A stretch of 64,000 nt of DNA from Rhizophagus clarus. Its lineage: Eukaryota > Glomeromycota > Glomeromycetes > Glomerales > Glomeraceae. Below the pieces are notes generated by a model, which saw only the letters and a program-made list of their open reading frames with translations, did not search any database and had not been told where the DNA came from. The translations under genes and the position numbers were made by a program. This document shows positions 24,530 to 34,985 of the stretch, in pieces. The stretch is from NCBI GenBank assembly GCA_015698045.1, contig BLAL01000295.1, positions 186,001 through 250,000 on the forward strand, written 5' to 3'. The number at the start of each line of letters is the position of its first letter. Within the stretch, counting starts at the first letter, position 1.

Positions 24530-25452
24530 CAAGTGCGTAGCGTAAATTGGCTAAGTGCGTAACGTAAAAGTGGCAAAATTACGTAATTACCTTCAAATAA
24601 AAGCACGGACTTTACTTCCTAATTTTATCACGTGATCTGCGCGACAGCAAATGTTTATTTTGATTTGGATAATTGTTTCGCGCGTACTGTAACATTTACC
24701 TTAAAAAAAAATATATAATAATAATTTATAATTTATTTTAAGTAAATTTTTTGATAACACATTTAATTATAAATCAATACCTTACATTTATTAAAATAAA
24801 ATCAATTTTAATAAACAAATAAACATTATTTTTAATGAAATAGACATAAAACACTAATTATTTTATAAATATTCAAAACTAACATAATGAAAATTAATAT
24901 CTAAATTTCCAAGACCTATTTAATTTTTTAAAAAAAAAGTGCTAAAAATACGTCATAAAGTGTAAAAACAAAAGTAATTTCATATAAAGTATTAATGTCA
25001 TTATTAATATATTAAATCTGTTTTAATAAAATTAATGTTTGAGTGGTCCCATACCTGCTGAACAACTTCATTTAAACTTCATGAGTTTATTTCATTTAGC
25101 AAAGGCACTGAAACCACACATCTATTTCTTCACAAGTATTTAAACAATATTAATAAAAATATTATAGATAAAAAAAATGCGTTCATTGTAAATAAAAATA
25201 GGTTATTATTTAAAAAATAAAAAAAGTTCGTGGATCGTGTCGTGGGAGAAATATGATGGTAAACAAAAAGCTGATCGCGCCACAAGATCTGTACAAATCA
25301 CGTGACATTATAAGTAAGTAACGTAAGATGGAAAAAATTTTCACTTTACGTTACGTACTTTATATTATTATAGTAAGCACGTAAATCAAACATGTGATCT
25401 TATGATACTTTATATTACCTACTTAGCCAATTTACTTCTGAACTGCGACTTG
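24530..25452. mobile_element. Non-autonomous element with long imperfect TIRs
   Basis: The left end (aagtgcgtag.gtaaattggctaagtgcgtaa) and the reverse complement of the right end (caagtcgca..agtaaattggctaagtaggtaa) match over about 40 bases. A further inner pair, tcacgtgat, sits about 95 to 130 bases in on each side. The interior is extremely AT-rich and has no coding frame. The exact ends and target duplication could not be fixed. It looks like a MITE or internally deleted DNA transposon of about 0.9 kb. Confidence 0.6.
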
Positions 25453-26639
25453 ACCCGTGATTAACTTCTGTTTGTTTTAAGTTTCTTAGTACCAACCATT
25501 TTTCGTGGATTGTCAATAAGAAAAACTAGATATATAAATACAGTACATTCGAACAATAAATCTATCCCCCGATCGTTGCTATTTGAACGTTAAAGAATCA
25601 TTAATCATTTAATGGGTTAATTATCTCCTTGCTTAGAGACACCAGCAATTGTTTTACTTTGCCTTCTAGTGTCAGCAAAGGTAATGTCGGTTTACCGCCA
25701 GTTTAGGATACGATCCTTGATGATTTTTGTACATAAAAGACGATTTACACTCATTAAGAAGCTAGTATTTGTTTGTTTAATTCAGTAAAAGAAAGTACGT
25801 GCGTGGGAATATTGGAGGAAGATACGCGATGGCGAAATTTTGAATAATGAAGACGTACAATACAATACATAAAATATATTGTGGATGAGATACAGTACAT
25901 AAAATTACAGTACATAAAATGGGATGATTTTTAGTAAAATAAATCACACTTGAAAGTATCATCTTTGGCGTATGGTATTGATTCTATTATTAGACGTAGT
26001 AATGAGAAGATAAAAATAGTAGTAAGTATGACACGCCATTTTTGCACAAAAAACATCATCACCCCAAAGAATGGGATGACTATTGCATTTATGTACAATA
26101 TTTTCAAATTTAAAATAATTTATTTATCTGTTCAATAACGTTATTTTTAGTATTATTTTTATTATACTCGGCAAATTTTTTACCGAGAACCTAAAAAAGG
26201 TTCACGTAATTTATATTTACACAATTGGTTAGTGTATTAATGTTCTTGCCCTTCTCATTAATAAAATGAACTTCTATTGCTACAAGATGACGATTTAAGG
26301 CAGCAATTAACAATAGATGGAACTTGCGTAATATTGTTTCTCATTGTTTTGTCACATTTTTACGACTGAATTCTAGGCCAAATGATCGATAATTCTCTTC
26401 ACCAACTTCTTTTTTTCTAAATTTTCTATTGCAAGTAAGTTTACGAATCCAGTTTCGCATACGTTTGACATTTGTGCGTGATTACGTTATTTTCAGGAAA
26501 GCTGGCGTTTGCAAGAAAGCGAAAAAGTTCTAGATTTTTTTTTTTTTTTTAAAAAAAAAAGAATAAGATCCTAATCTTTACTTAATTTATCCACATAATA
26601 AGTGCATTATCATCGAACAAGTTTAAATTACAATATATA
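25453..26639. other. Intergenic spacer
   Basis: No gene recognised. Short repeats of acagtacataaaat occur at about 25860-25920, and a T run followed by an A run lies at 26535-26562. Confidence 0.45.
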
Positions 26640-27260
26640 TATACTTTGTACACACATAGAAAATTCTTTGAGGAAAAATGATTGAGAAAATAACAGCCAA
26701 GGGAAAAAATGATTAATAATGAAAAATAAAATGAAATACGTGTAAGAAATTTACGTATGGAAATATTTTGTACACAAATTACAAAATTAGGAAAAAATGA
26801 CCGACAAAAAAATGATTATGACGTTTCATGTGGGAACGAAAAAATTTATTAACGCGTACGTAAATGTACATATTTTTGTACACAAGAATACAAAACTCCG
26901 GACGAAAATATATTCATGTACATAGAAAACCTGATTGATAAAATAAGAGTGAGAATAAAGAAAATATTGATTAATAATATCAGAAAAATAAAAAAAAAAA
27001 TGGTATTTTTGAAAGAAACACGTATATGTATATATTTTTGTACACAAATTATAGAATTAGGAAAAGTGGACGAAACAATCTTGATTGATAAAATGAAAAC
27101 AAGTGAAAATTTTTTGAATAATAATAATAATTGACACGGGAACGAAGAAATTTCGTTTTTGTGCACGTTTTGTAACAAAGATGGATATATATCGGGAAAA
27201 ATGATTGAGAAAATAAGATTTAGAAGAGAACATTGATTAATAATACAAGAAATCGGCGTA
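26640..27260. repeat. Degenerate tandem array upstream of NmrA-like gene
   Basis: The phrase atattttgtacacaaattacaaaattagg recurs with changes at about 26762, 26871 and 27030, and in shorter form at 26645. The phrase ggaaaaatgattgagaaaataa occurs at about 26674 and 27196. Spacing is irregular (about 110-160 bases), so this is an old array. Its right end carries the shared motif at 27233. The frames crossing it are chance. Confidence 0.6.
27233..27244 (+). promoter_or_regulatory. Shared upstream motif ttgattaataat
   Basis: Identical to the copy at 20616 and placed 115 bases before the ATG at 27360. Its function is inferred only. Confidence 0.35.
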
Positions 27261-27359
27261 AAAAATTTTAATATACAGAAAATTATATATATATAGGTCG
27301 AAATTTTTTTAAAGTGGTAACAACTTAACCACTAAAACATCATTTTTTTTTTTTTAACA

Positions 27360-28715
27360 ATGTCTCAAAAACCTTTAATCGTCGTATGCGGAGCTACTGG
27401 TAAATATTCCGAATGTGCATCACGTGAACTCAACGTTTTACTCATGTTAAACTCAATATAGGTGCTCAAGGTGGATCCGTTGCCAATTCACTTCTTGCTA
27501 CGGGAAATTATAAAGTTCGGGCATTAACTCGTAATCCGGATTCAAATAAAGCGAAAGCATTGGCATCTAAAGGAGCCGAAGTATTCAAATGTGATTTATC
27601 TGTGGAAGAGGATGTTAAAAATGCTTTAAAAGGTGCTGATATTGCTTGGGTTGTTACTAATTTCTTGGATCCAGTAAGTAATATAATAGTAGAGAGATAT
27701 ATATATAATGATGAGAAATTTTAATAAATTATGTAAACTTAGTCAATTTTCGGCAAAGACCCCTATGAGGAAGAAAGAATTGGTAAAATGATTGCCGATA
27801 TCGCTAAAGAAGTTGGACTTAACTGGTTAATCTACAGGTGAATATATAATTGCCATATTCTTTACGTATCTATCGAAATTTGAAAATTTTTATAATAAAT
27901 AAATATATTACATAGTTCTCTTCCTGATACTACTGCTGGATCTGGTGGAAAATACCCTAATATTATTGAATTTGTTGGTAAAAATCGCGTAGAACAACAC
28001 ATTAAGAAATTAGGACTTCCGAATGCGACATTTGTCTATGTCTGTTTCTACAACCAAAATTTTGGAACTATTATACCTTTTATTCCGAATGAAAATGGCG
28101 AAATCGATCTTACTATTCCTTATTTGGAAGAAGATGATAGCATCCTTTTGATCGATGTCGAAAATGATCTTGGTGTATGTGTTTATTATCTTAATTATTA
28201 TTTATTTTTACAAAAATTAATGTTATAAAGGGAATTGTTTTCTTTTAGCCAATTGTTGCAAAAGTTATTGAGGAAGGACCTGCTAAATGGAATGATAGAA
28301 AAGTTCTCGCTGCTTCCGATACAGTTACTTTTAAAGATATCATTGATGTGTTTACCAAAGGTAAATAAATATAATGATATTTAGATATATTTTGAACACA
28401 ATAATAACTATTTATTCTTAATCTAGTTACCGGAAAGACTCATAAATTGAAAACCATGACCGATGAGGATATCGCGGGTTCATTCTTTGACAATGAATCG
28501 CTCAAAGAAATGGTAAATAAACAGATAAATATATAATTTTTTTTCCTCGTTCTTTTATTAATAAAAGATTTGATTTATAGTTCAAGTGGTTTAAAGAATT
28601 CGGAACCACTGGAGAAGGCAGTGAAATTAAAGATGTCGCTCTTTCTAAGAAACTACACCCAAAAATTAGAACATTCGAGCAATATGTGGTTGAAACTTAT
28701 GGTAATAAAGCTTAA
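27360..28715 (+). CDS. NmrA-like NAD(P)-binding family protein, 312 aa
   Basis: Seven exons: 27360..27399, 27462..27673, 27743..27837, 27916..28174, 28249..28360, 28427..28512, 28581..28715, closing in frame to 312 residues. Exons 1-5 and 7 have exactly the lengths of the gene at 20685; only exon 6 differs (86 against 92 nt). The glycine motif C-G-A-T-G-A-Q-G-G-S-V-A-N-S-L-L is intact and again split by intron 1. Marks include R-A-L-T-R-N-P-D-S-N-K-A, G-A-D-I-A-W-V-V-T-N-F and L-P-N-A-T-F-V-Y-V. A small divergence is A-G-S-G-G-K-Y for A-E-S-G-G-K-Y. A T run lies directly before the ATG. Confidence 0.93.
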
Positions 28716-29463
28716 AGTAGCAAATATTTAAATGTTGTATTATCTATCTATTGTATATCGATTATATTATCTAGCTATTATATTTATCTATTGAATTGTT
28801 TATTGTATTATTTGAAATTTAAATAAAGTTTCCAAAGTCGACCAATAAATTTATAAAATTCGAATCTTTTTGAAGCTAAATGTATAAATAAAATTATTAA
28901 AGCTTTCATTAAATATTAATCCTTCGAAATGAAAAATGAATTAATACGTAAAAAGAAGTTAAAGTTTCTTGTATAGACGTGTTACATGTTACGCGTATAA
29001 TTTCCACATGAGAAGTTATCATTAGTGTTGTCACTTTGCTATTTGACCGAAACAAACAGTCAAATTCCGGATAAATACATAAATTACCTATAATAAGTAA
29101 CCTTTTTCTCAAGTAATAATACAATGTTACGTGGCATTTTATTATTTTTAAAAAAAAAAAAATTGTTTTTTAAATGACCAAATGACATGCTTGGCCGGTT
29201 GGCTGGTTTTGTAACTGTTCTTGGCCGAGACCAAAGGACAATCAATTTTGGAATCAATTTCGGCTATGGCCTTTGTCGATCAATGACCGACTTGGGCACT
29301 TGGCTATCAACGCAGCATTAATGTATTAATAAGTTGTAACATCGGTTAAGTTAGCTTGTAATTTGATTAATATTTAAGAAAATTTCAATCAGCTCTCAAA
29401 TTTATTATTGATAATGTAATCTATATACTGTATATATGTTGTACTTTAAGTAAAGAAAAATTG
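28716..29463. other. Intergenic spacer
   Basis: Just after the gene is a stretch rich in tatcta words (about 28735-28800), and near 29190-29320 a less AT-rich part with repeated ggcc/ttggc words. No gene seen. Confidence 0.45.
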
Positions 29464-29780
29464 GAGATTATACATTACAAGCATTATGAAATTAACTTAT
29501 TCGAATATATTTATGGTAATAAATATTTATATCTAAAAACGTAAGATTTTTGAATAATATTTAAAATAATTTAATATTAATTAATATTAATTATAATTAT
29601 TTAAAATGTTTTACGTTGAAATAACCGTATTTTTTTTTTTGAAAATTTAGAGATTATACATTACAAATGTTATGAGCTAATTTATTCATTCAAATATATG
29701 TATAATTAAGAGTGAAAAAAAATATTATGCTTAAATTGTAGTTCAAAAATGTATATAATTTAATATTAATTATAATTATT
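29464..29780. repeat. Diverged direct duplication, about 186 bp
   Basis: gagattatacattacaa occurs at 29464 and 29650. Each copy goes on with a similar order of words and ends in tttaatattaattataatta. The two copies are clearly diverged, so the duplication is not recent. Confidence 0.6.
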
Positions 29781-30178
29781 AGGATGTACATTGCACCAGT
29801 TAATAAATAGTTTTTACTACGGGATTGAAATTTTAGGGTTTTCACATTGATACCCTTATTCAATTAATGTATAAATATGATACAGCCACCAAGCATTTAG
29901 TTATAATTTGCCACATACAACCCTTCCTATTTCCACACGCAATTAATATAAATTTATACAAAACCGTGGCAAAAAATGACGATTTTTGTTATTACCTGCG
30001 AATTTTTTCATTTCTAATCTAATCCATAATTTGCCAAAAATGTTGATGTTTAATCGTCATTAATAATAATACATAAAAAAAAAATTTTCTGACAAATAAT
30101 TAATAATATTTACAAAATATCTGTTATAAAAAAGGTTCAAAATTTTAATTTATTATAAATAAACCAAGAAACAATACA
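29781..30178. other. Intergenic spacer
   Basis: Upstream region of the decayed NmrA-like copy at 30179. No further structure seen. Confidence 0.4.
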
Positions 30179-31534
30179 ATGTTTCAAAAGCCATTAGTCA
30201 TTGTAAGCGGAGCTACTGGTCAGTGTTTCACGTCGGATGCCGATTGTAAATCACGTGAAATTATCTTTCGATCGTTAACCTTCAAACCTTCCAAATCAGG
30301 TGCTCAAGGTGGATCCGTTGCCAGTTCACTTCTCGATACAGGACTTTACAGAGTTCGAGCGTTAACTCGTAACACAAATTCGGATAAAGCGAAGGCGTTA
30401 GCATCTAAAGGAGCTGAAGTATTCAAATGTGATCTATCTGTTAGGGAGGATGTTGAGAACGCTTTAAGTGGTGCTGATATTGCTTGAATTGTTACTAATT
30501 TCTTGGACTCGGTAAGTATGGTATAACCATATAAAGTACATTAGTTATATATATAATATGCACTATTTGACAGTATGAGTTTATGTAAATTTAGTCAATC
30601 ATTGGTAAAGATCCTGGTGAAGAAGAAAGACAAGGTAAATTGGTTGCCGATGTCGCTAAAGAAAGAGGACTTAACTGGTTAATCTACAGGCAAGTATACT
30701 GTATAATTGCTACACATACTCCTTATCATCCGTGTCAAATTTATCCTAAATAAAATTACCACTAGTTCACTTCCTGATTCTACAGCAGAATCTGGAGGAA
30801 AATATCCCGGTATTATCAATTTTACCGGTGAAAATCACGTAGAACAATACATCAGAAGATCGGGAATTCCATATTTCAAAGATGATGATCAGATTCTTTT
30901 ATCGATGTCAATGATACTGGTGTGCGTATTTATTTATTTATTTTATTTTATTATTAAAGAGAAAGACTAATCTTAAAAAAAAAAAATTTTTTTCTAGCCA
31001 ATTATTGCAAAAATAATCGAAGAAGGGCCTACTAAATGGAATGATAAAAAAGTTCCTATTGCTAGTGAGAATGTTACTATTAAACATATTACTAATGTAT
31101 TGACCAAAGGTAAAATAAATGTAAAATATTTTTAGATTATTCTGAATTATAAGATAATTATTTTTTTCTTAATTTAGTTATCGGAAAACCCCATAAATTT
31201 AGAACTCTGAACGATGAAGATATCGCCAGAGATTTTCCATCAATAAACAATAAATCAATCAAGCAAATGGTAAATAAACAAATAAATATACACGGTGAAA
31301 TTCGATATTGCGGTTATCGGAGATCCGGTCTACCGAATTTCACTGTTTATAATGAATTCTTTCTCATTCTTCTCTAATAGTAAAGTATTTTGATTTTTAT
31401 AGTTCAAATTTGATAAAGAATTTGGAGCTCTAGGAAAAGATAATGAACTTCAAGATATTTCTATTGCTAAGAAATTACATCTGAACATTAAAACCTTCGA
31501 GCAATATGTACTTGAAACTTATGATGTGTTATAG
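30179..31534 (+). pseudogene. NmrA-like gene, recently inactivated
   Basis: All seven exons are traceable, with intact ATG (30179), glycine motif, splice sites and final stop. Exon 2 has TGA where the family has a tryptophan codon (A-D-I-A-W), at 30484-30486. Exon 4 has lost about 40 codons after S-G-I-P, followed by a frame change. Exons 5-7 remain close to the intact genes (K-I-I-E-E-G-P-T-K-W-N-D-K; F-D-K-E-F-G-A-L-G). Splicing cannot remove the exon 2 stop without losing most of the Rossmann fold. A small palindromic insert sits in intron 6. Confidence 0.88.
31293..31346. mobile_element. Tiny palindromic insert in intron 6
   Basis: About 54 bases bounded by cggtgaaattcg and cgaatttcactg, inverted copies with one mismatch. 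The interior is GC-richer than its surroundings and partly palindromic (ccgg, gcggttat). The intact paralogues have no such block in this intron, so it is an insertion, MITE-like and far below usual size. Confidence 0.65.
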
Positions 31535-31987
31535 TTCAATTTTTGCAAACAGACCCCAATAATAAAATTGTAATTTATACAAGTAACACCAATACGTAAG
31601 AAAGGTGACACAAAATGGTTAATAATGTGGATATAAATAAATTTGTGCATTTAGTGATGCAATTTTTATTCAGCCATGCATTGTGATCGGCAGGCAAAAG
31701 AATTGCGTCGTAAATTTCGTAAATTACTAATACTAATAAATATTAATAATAATTTAGCTCGTTATACAAATACCAGGAAAGTTCAATATTTCGGGAGAAA
31801 GGAAAGTTCAAAAAAGTTGCCCCATAAAGTGTTGTTTGTAGCGATCTTTTACGATTAATAATATTCCATGGGAATCCTGACTAATGATACAAATTGATTA
31901 ATAATAGAAAAATTACGTATAAATATAGAACAAAAAAATTTGATTTAAAGCAGCATTAGGAAAAAAAAAAAAATTTTATTCTCAAAA
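31535..31987 (+). promoter_or_regulatory. Upstream region of the NmrA-like gene at 31988
   Basis: Contains a block ataaagtgttgttt (about 31825) that also stands before the decayed copy at 33927 (about 33760), and the motif ttgattaataat at 31894-31905, 82 bases before the ATG. An A run lies directly before the start. The short open frame at 31676-31858 falls inside and has no family match. I take it as chance. Confidence 0.4.
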
Positions 31988-33448
31988 ATGTCTCAAAAAC
32001 CTTTAGTCGTTGTTAGTGGAGCTACTGGTAAATTACCGATTGTAAAAATTACATGGTTTAATGTTTCAATCACTAACGTGTTAACCTTCCAAAAATTAGG
32101 TGCTCAGGGTGGATCCGTTGTTAATTCGCTTCTCGCTACAGGACTTTACAAGATTCGAGCATTAACTCGTAACCCAGATTCCGATAAATCAAAAGCGTTA
32201 ATAACTAAAGGGGTTGATGAAGTAGTTAAATGTGATTTCTCTAATAAGGAGGATGTTAAGAATGCTTTAAACGGAGCTGATATTGCCTGGATTGTCACTA
32301 ACTTCTGGGATCCAGTAAGTAATAATGCATGTCAAATGACGATCTTGCGTCAGTTACGTTTCAGATGCCGTTTCGTACATTAAATCAATTATCTAATTCG
32401 TAATTAGTCATTTAAATAAAAAATTTAAATTCATAATTATAATTTTAATAATGTAAATTTAGTCAATCGTTGGTGCAAATCCTAGTGAAGAAGAAAGACA
32501 AGGTAAATTGATTGCCGATGTCGCTAAAGAAGTAGGACTTAACTGGTTGATCTATAGGTAAATATACTGCACAATATCTACATTTTTTATTTTCCATGTC
32601 AAAATTTTATACAAACATAAATATTATTATATAGTTCTCTTCCCGATACTACCGCTGAATCTGGCGGAAAATATCCTGATATTGTTCACTTTAGTGGTAA
32701 AAATCATGTAGAACAATACATCAAAACAATAGGAATTCCAAATACAACATTCGTTTATGTCGCTTACTACTACCAAAATCTTGGAGTTTTTGCACCTTTT
32801 GTCCAAAAGGATAATGAAGTTGAACTTGTTTTCCCTTATATAACAGAAAATATTCAAATTCCTATGGTCGATGTCGAAAATGATACAGGTGTACGTGTTT
32901 GTTTATAGTATTTATAACCTTTTTAAAGAAAAATCCGAGATTAAAATAAAATGAATATTTTTTTTTATCTAGCCAATTGTTGCAAAAATTATTGAGGAAG
33001 GAGCAACTAAGTGGAACGGCAAAAAAATTTCTGTTGCTGGTGAATATGTTACTTTGAAACATGTGGTTGATGTATTAACCAAAGGTAAATATAAATGTTT
33101 TTAATCGTTTAAAGAAAATCAATAAACTTAATTATTAATTTTTTTTTTTCATCTAGTTACTGGAAAAACTTATAAATTAAAAACTTTGAACGATGAAAAT
33201 TTAAAAGAATTTTCATTCCTTGACAATAATGAATTAAAACAAATGGTAAATAAAATAATAATTACATATAAATTTAATTCCTTCTCCTTTTATTAATAAA
33301 GTATTTTCTTTATTAGCATAAATGGTTTGTAGATTACGGACTTTTTGGATTGGATAATGAAGTTAAAGATATTTCGTTGGCCAAGAAATTACATCCAAAA
33401 ATTAAATCCTTTGAACAATATGCGCGTGAAACTTTTGCAAAGGCTTAA
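31988..33448 (+). CDS. NmrA-like NAD(P)-binding family protein, 312 aa
   Basis: Seven exons: 31988..32027, 32100..32314, 32463..32557, 32635..32890, 32973..33084, 33157..33245, 33317..33448, closing in frame to 312 residues. The glycine motif S-G-A-T-G-A-Q-G-G-S-V is present but followed by V-N-S-L-L. Exon 2 has one extra codon (K-G-V-D-E-V-V-K). The central part differs from the other copies: V-A-Y-Y-Y-Q-N-L-G-V-F-A and an N-E-V-E-L-V-F-P stretch, which suggests some divergence in the substrate or partner region. Exon 7 starts H-K-W-F-V-D-Y-G where the others start F-K-F/W. This is the last intact gene of the array. Confidence 0.92.
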
Positions 33449-33926
33449 AGTAGCGATTGTTATATATTGTACTATTGTATTTTATTTTTCATGTTTTTTT
33501 TTCGAAATTTAAATAAATTTTCTTAAATTCTTAAAGAAACTTACTTTGTACATATAATGTTTATATTATAAACTCTTTTTTTTTTGCTGATAACCCCCAT
33601 CTTATCTTAAATTCAACTAAAGGTTTACAACCTTTATTTTGATGATTATGAATGGTTTTTGATGTATATGGTATAGTCGTACCAGAGGCTCTAATATTTA
33701 CTGTTACGCTACGAAAGCGGAGATCCTAAGTCGAGAAAAAAAAATTAATAATTGAATCCTATAAAGTGTTGTTTATGAGGACTTTTTCAATTTGAAGTGA
33801 TTATAACGAATAATGCGTAAAAAATTAAATTGATTAATAAAGTAAGAAAAATTAATGAACGAAAATTACAAATCAGAAAAAGAATTAAATAAAAAAAAAC
33901 CGTAAAAAAGCTTCTATTCTCAACAA
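33449..33926 (+). other. Spacer with duplicated upstream block
   Basis: No gene. 33757-33840 repeats words of the region before the gene at 31988 (ataaagtgttgttt and ttgattaataa), showing that the promoter was copied along with the decayed gene that follows. Confidence 0.5.
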
Positions 33927-34324
33927 ATGTCTCAAAAAACTTTTAGTCGTGCTACTGGTAAATTGCCGATTGTAAATTACAAATGTGCCAACCTTCCAAA
34001 GTTAGGAACAAAGTTCAAGCATTAACTCGTAACTCAAATTCTGACAAAGCAAAAGCGTTGTAGCTATAGAAATTAATGAAATAGTTAAACGTGACCTTTC
34101 CAGTAAGAAAGATATTAAGAATGGCTGGAATCGCGTGATGAGCGCCAACGAATTACGCAAACCTTAAGTCGTTATAAAGTTTAGAAAATAAAAATAATCG
34201 AGTTTCATATTTGTCTTTGATTAAAACATCAACCAAATGTTTCAAACTAACATTTCAGCAGTAATAGGAACTTGTTTGCCGTTCCATTTAGCTGAACTTC
34301 CCTAATAATTTTTGCAATAATTGG
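33927..34324 (+). pseudogene. Rearranged NmrA-like gene fragment
   Basis: 33927-34125 holds a worn ATG exon (M-S-Q-K) with a shortened glycine motif and part of exon 2 (Q-A-L-T-R-N-S-N-S-D-K-A-K-A-L). Directly after it, 34213-34324 is an exon 5 copy on the opposite strand: reading minus it begins at the P-I-I-A-K-I-I position and carries K-W-N-G-K-Q-V-P. Exons 3 and 4 are missing. The fragment has therefore suffered an inversion or a head-to-head junction of two copies. Confidence 0.8.
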
Positions 34325-34985
34325 CTGAGCAAAAAAAAAATTTATTTAAAAGAAGAAAAATTATGGAGTTAAAAAAAAATTTTTATGTATATACTATAAT
34401 AAACACGTACACATATATCATTTTCGATATCGACACTACATCGACAATTAAAAATAACGGATAAAGAAATTACCTTACATAACTCTATTAACCATATATT
34501 TCGCTGCTCTAAATTTATAAATTCGCTGTAATAATTTAGAAAGAATAAAAACCTTTATTAATGATGTCAATATTAGAGATTTAACGCTAATATTTCTGAT
34601 ATAAGCAGAAATTTCAATCCTATTAATCCAATATATGAAGACATTAATGTTAACACAGTTCAGTTGATTCAAGATTCTAAGTGAACACTGAACATACAGT
34701 ATAATAAATGAATAAACAAACATAAACAATTAATTATATAGTATGCGGCGATAACACTTCTGAAGTATTTTTCGCGAAATTAAGTAGTAAACAATATATA
34801 CCTGTACAGATTATAAGAATAATCAAAAATTCTAAATTTACAGTTATTGAAACTCTCAGTTAATCAGCGATTCGATTAACGCGCTGTTCTTGCTAAATAT
34901 TAATTAAGTGTTAAATATAAATGAAAATAATTTATTTTAAAAAAGTCAATATTACATTTAAAACTGTTATACACGTATATTTATA
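34325..34985. other. Intergenic spacer
   Basis: AT-rich, no gene recognised. The first part may still be intron 4 of the inverted NmrA fragment. Confidence 0.4.

Noticed and set aside
26826-27178. Overlapping minus-strand frames of 73 and 109 residues
   Set aside because: They run through a degenerate tandem array, and both are low-complexity Phe/Ile/Tyr/Ser sequence.
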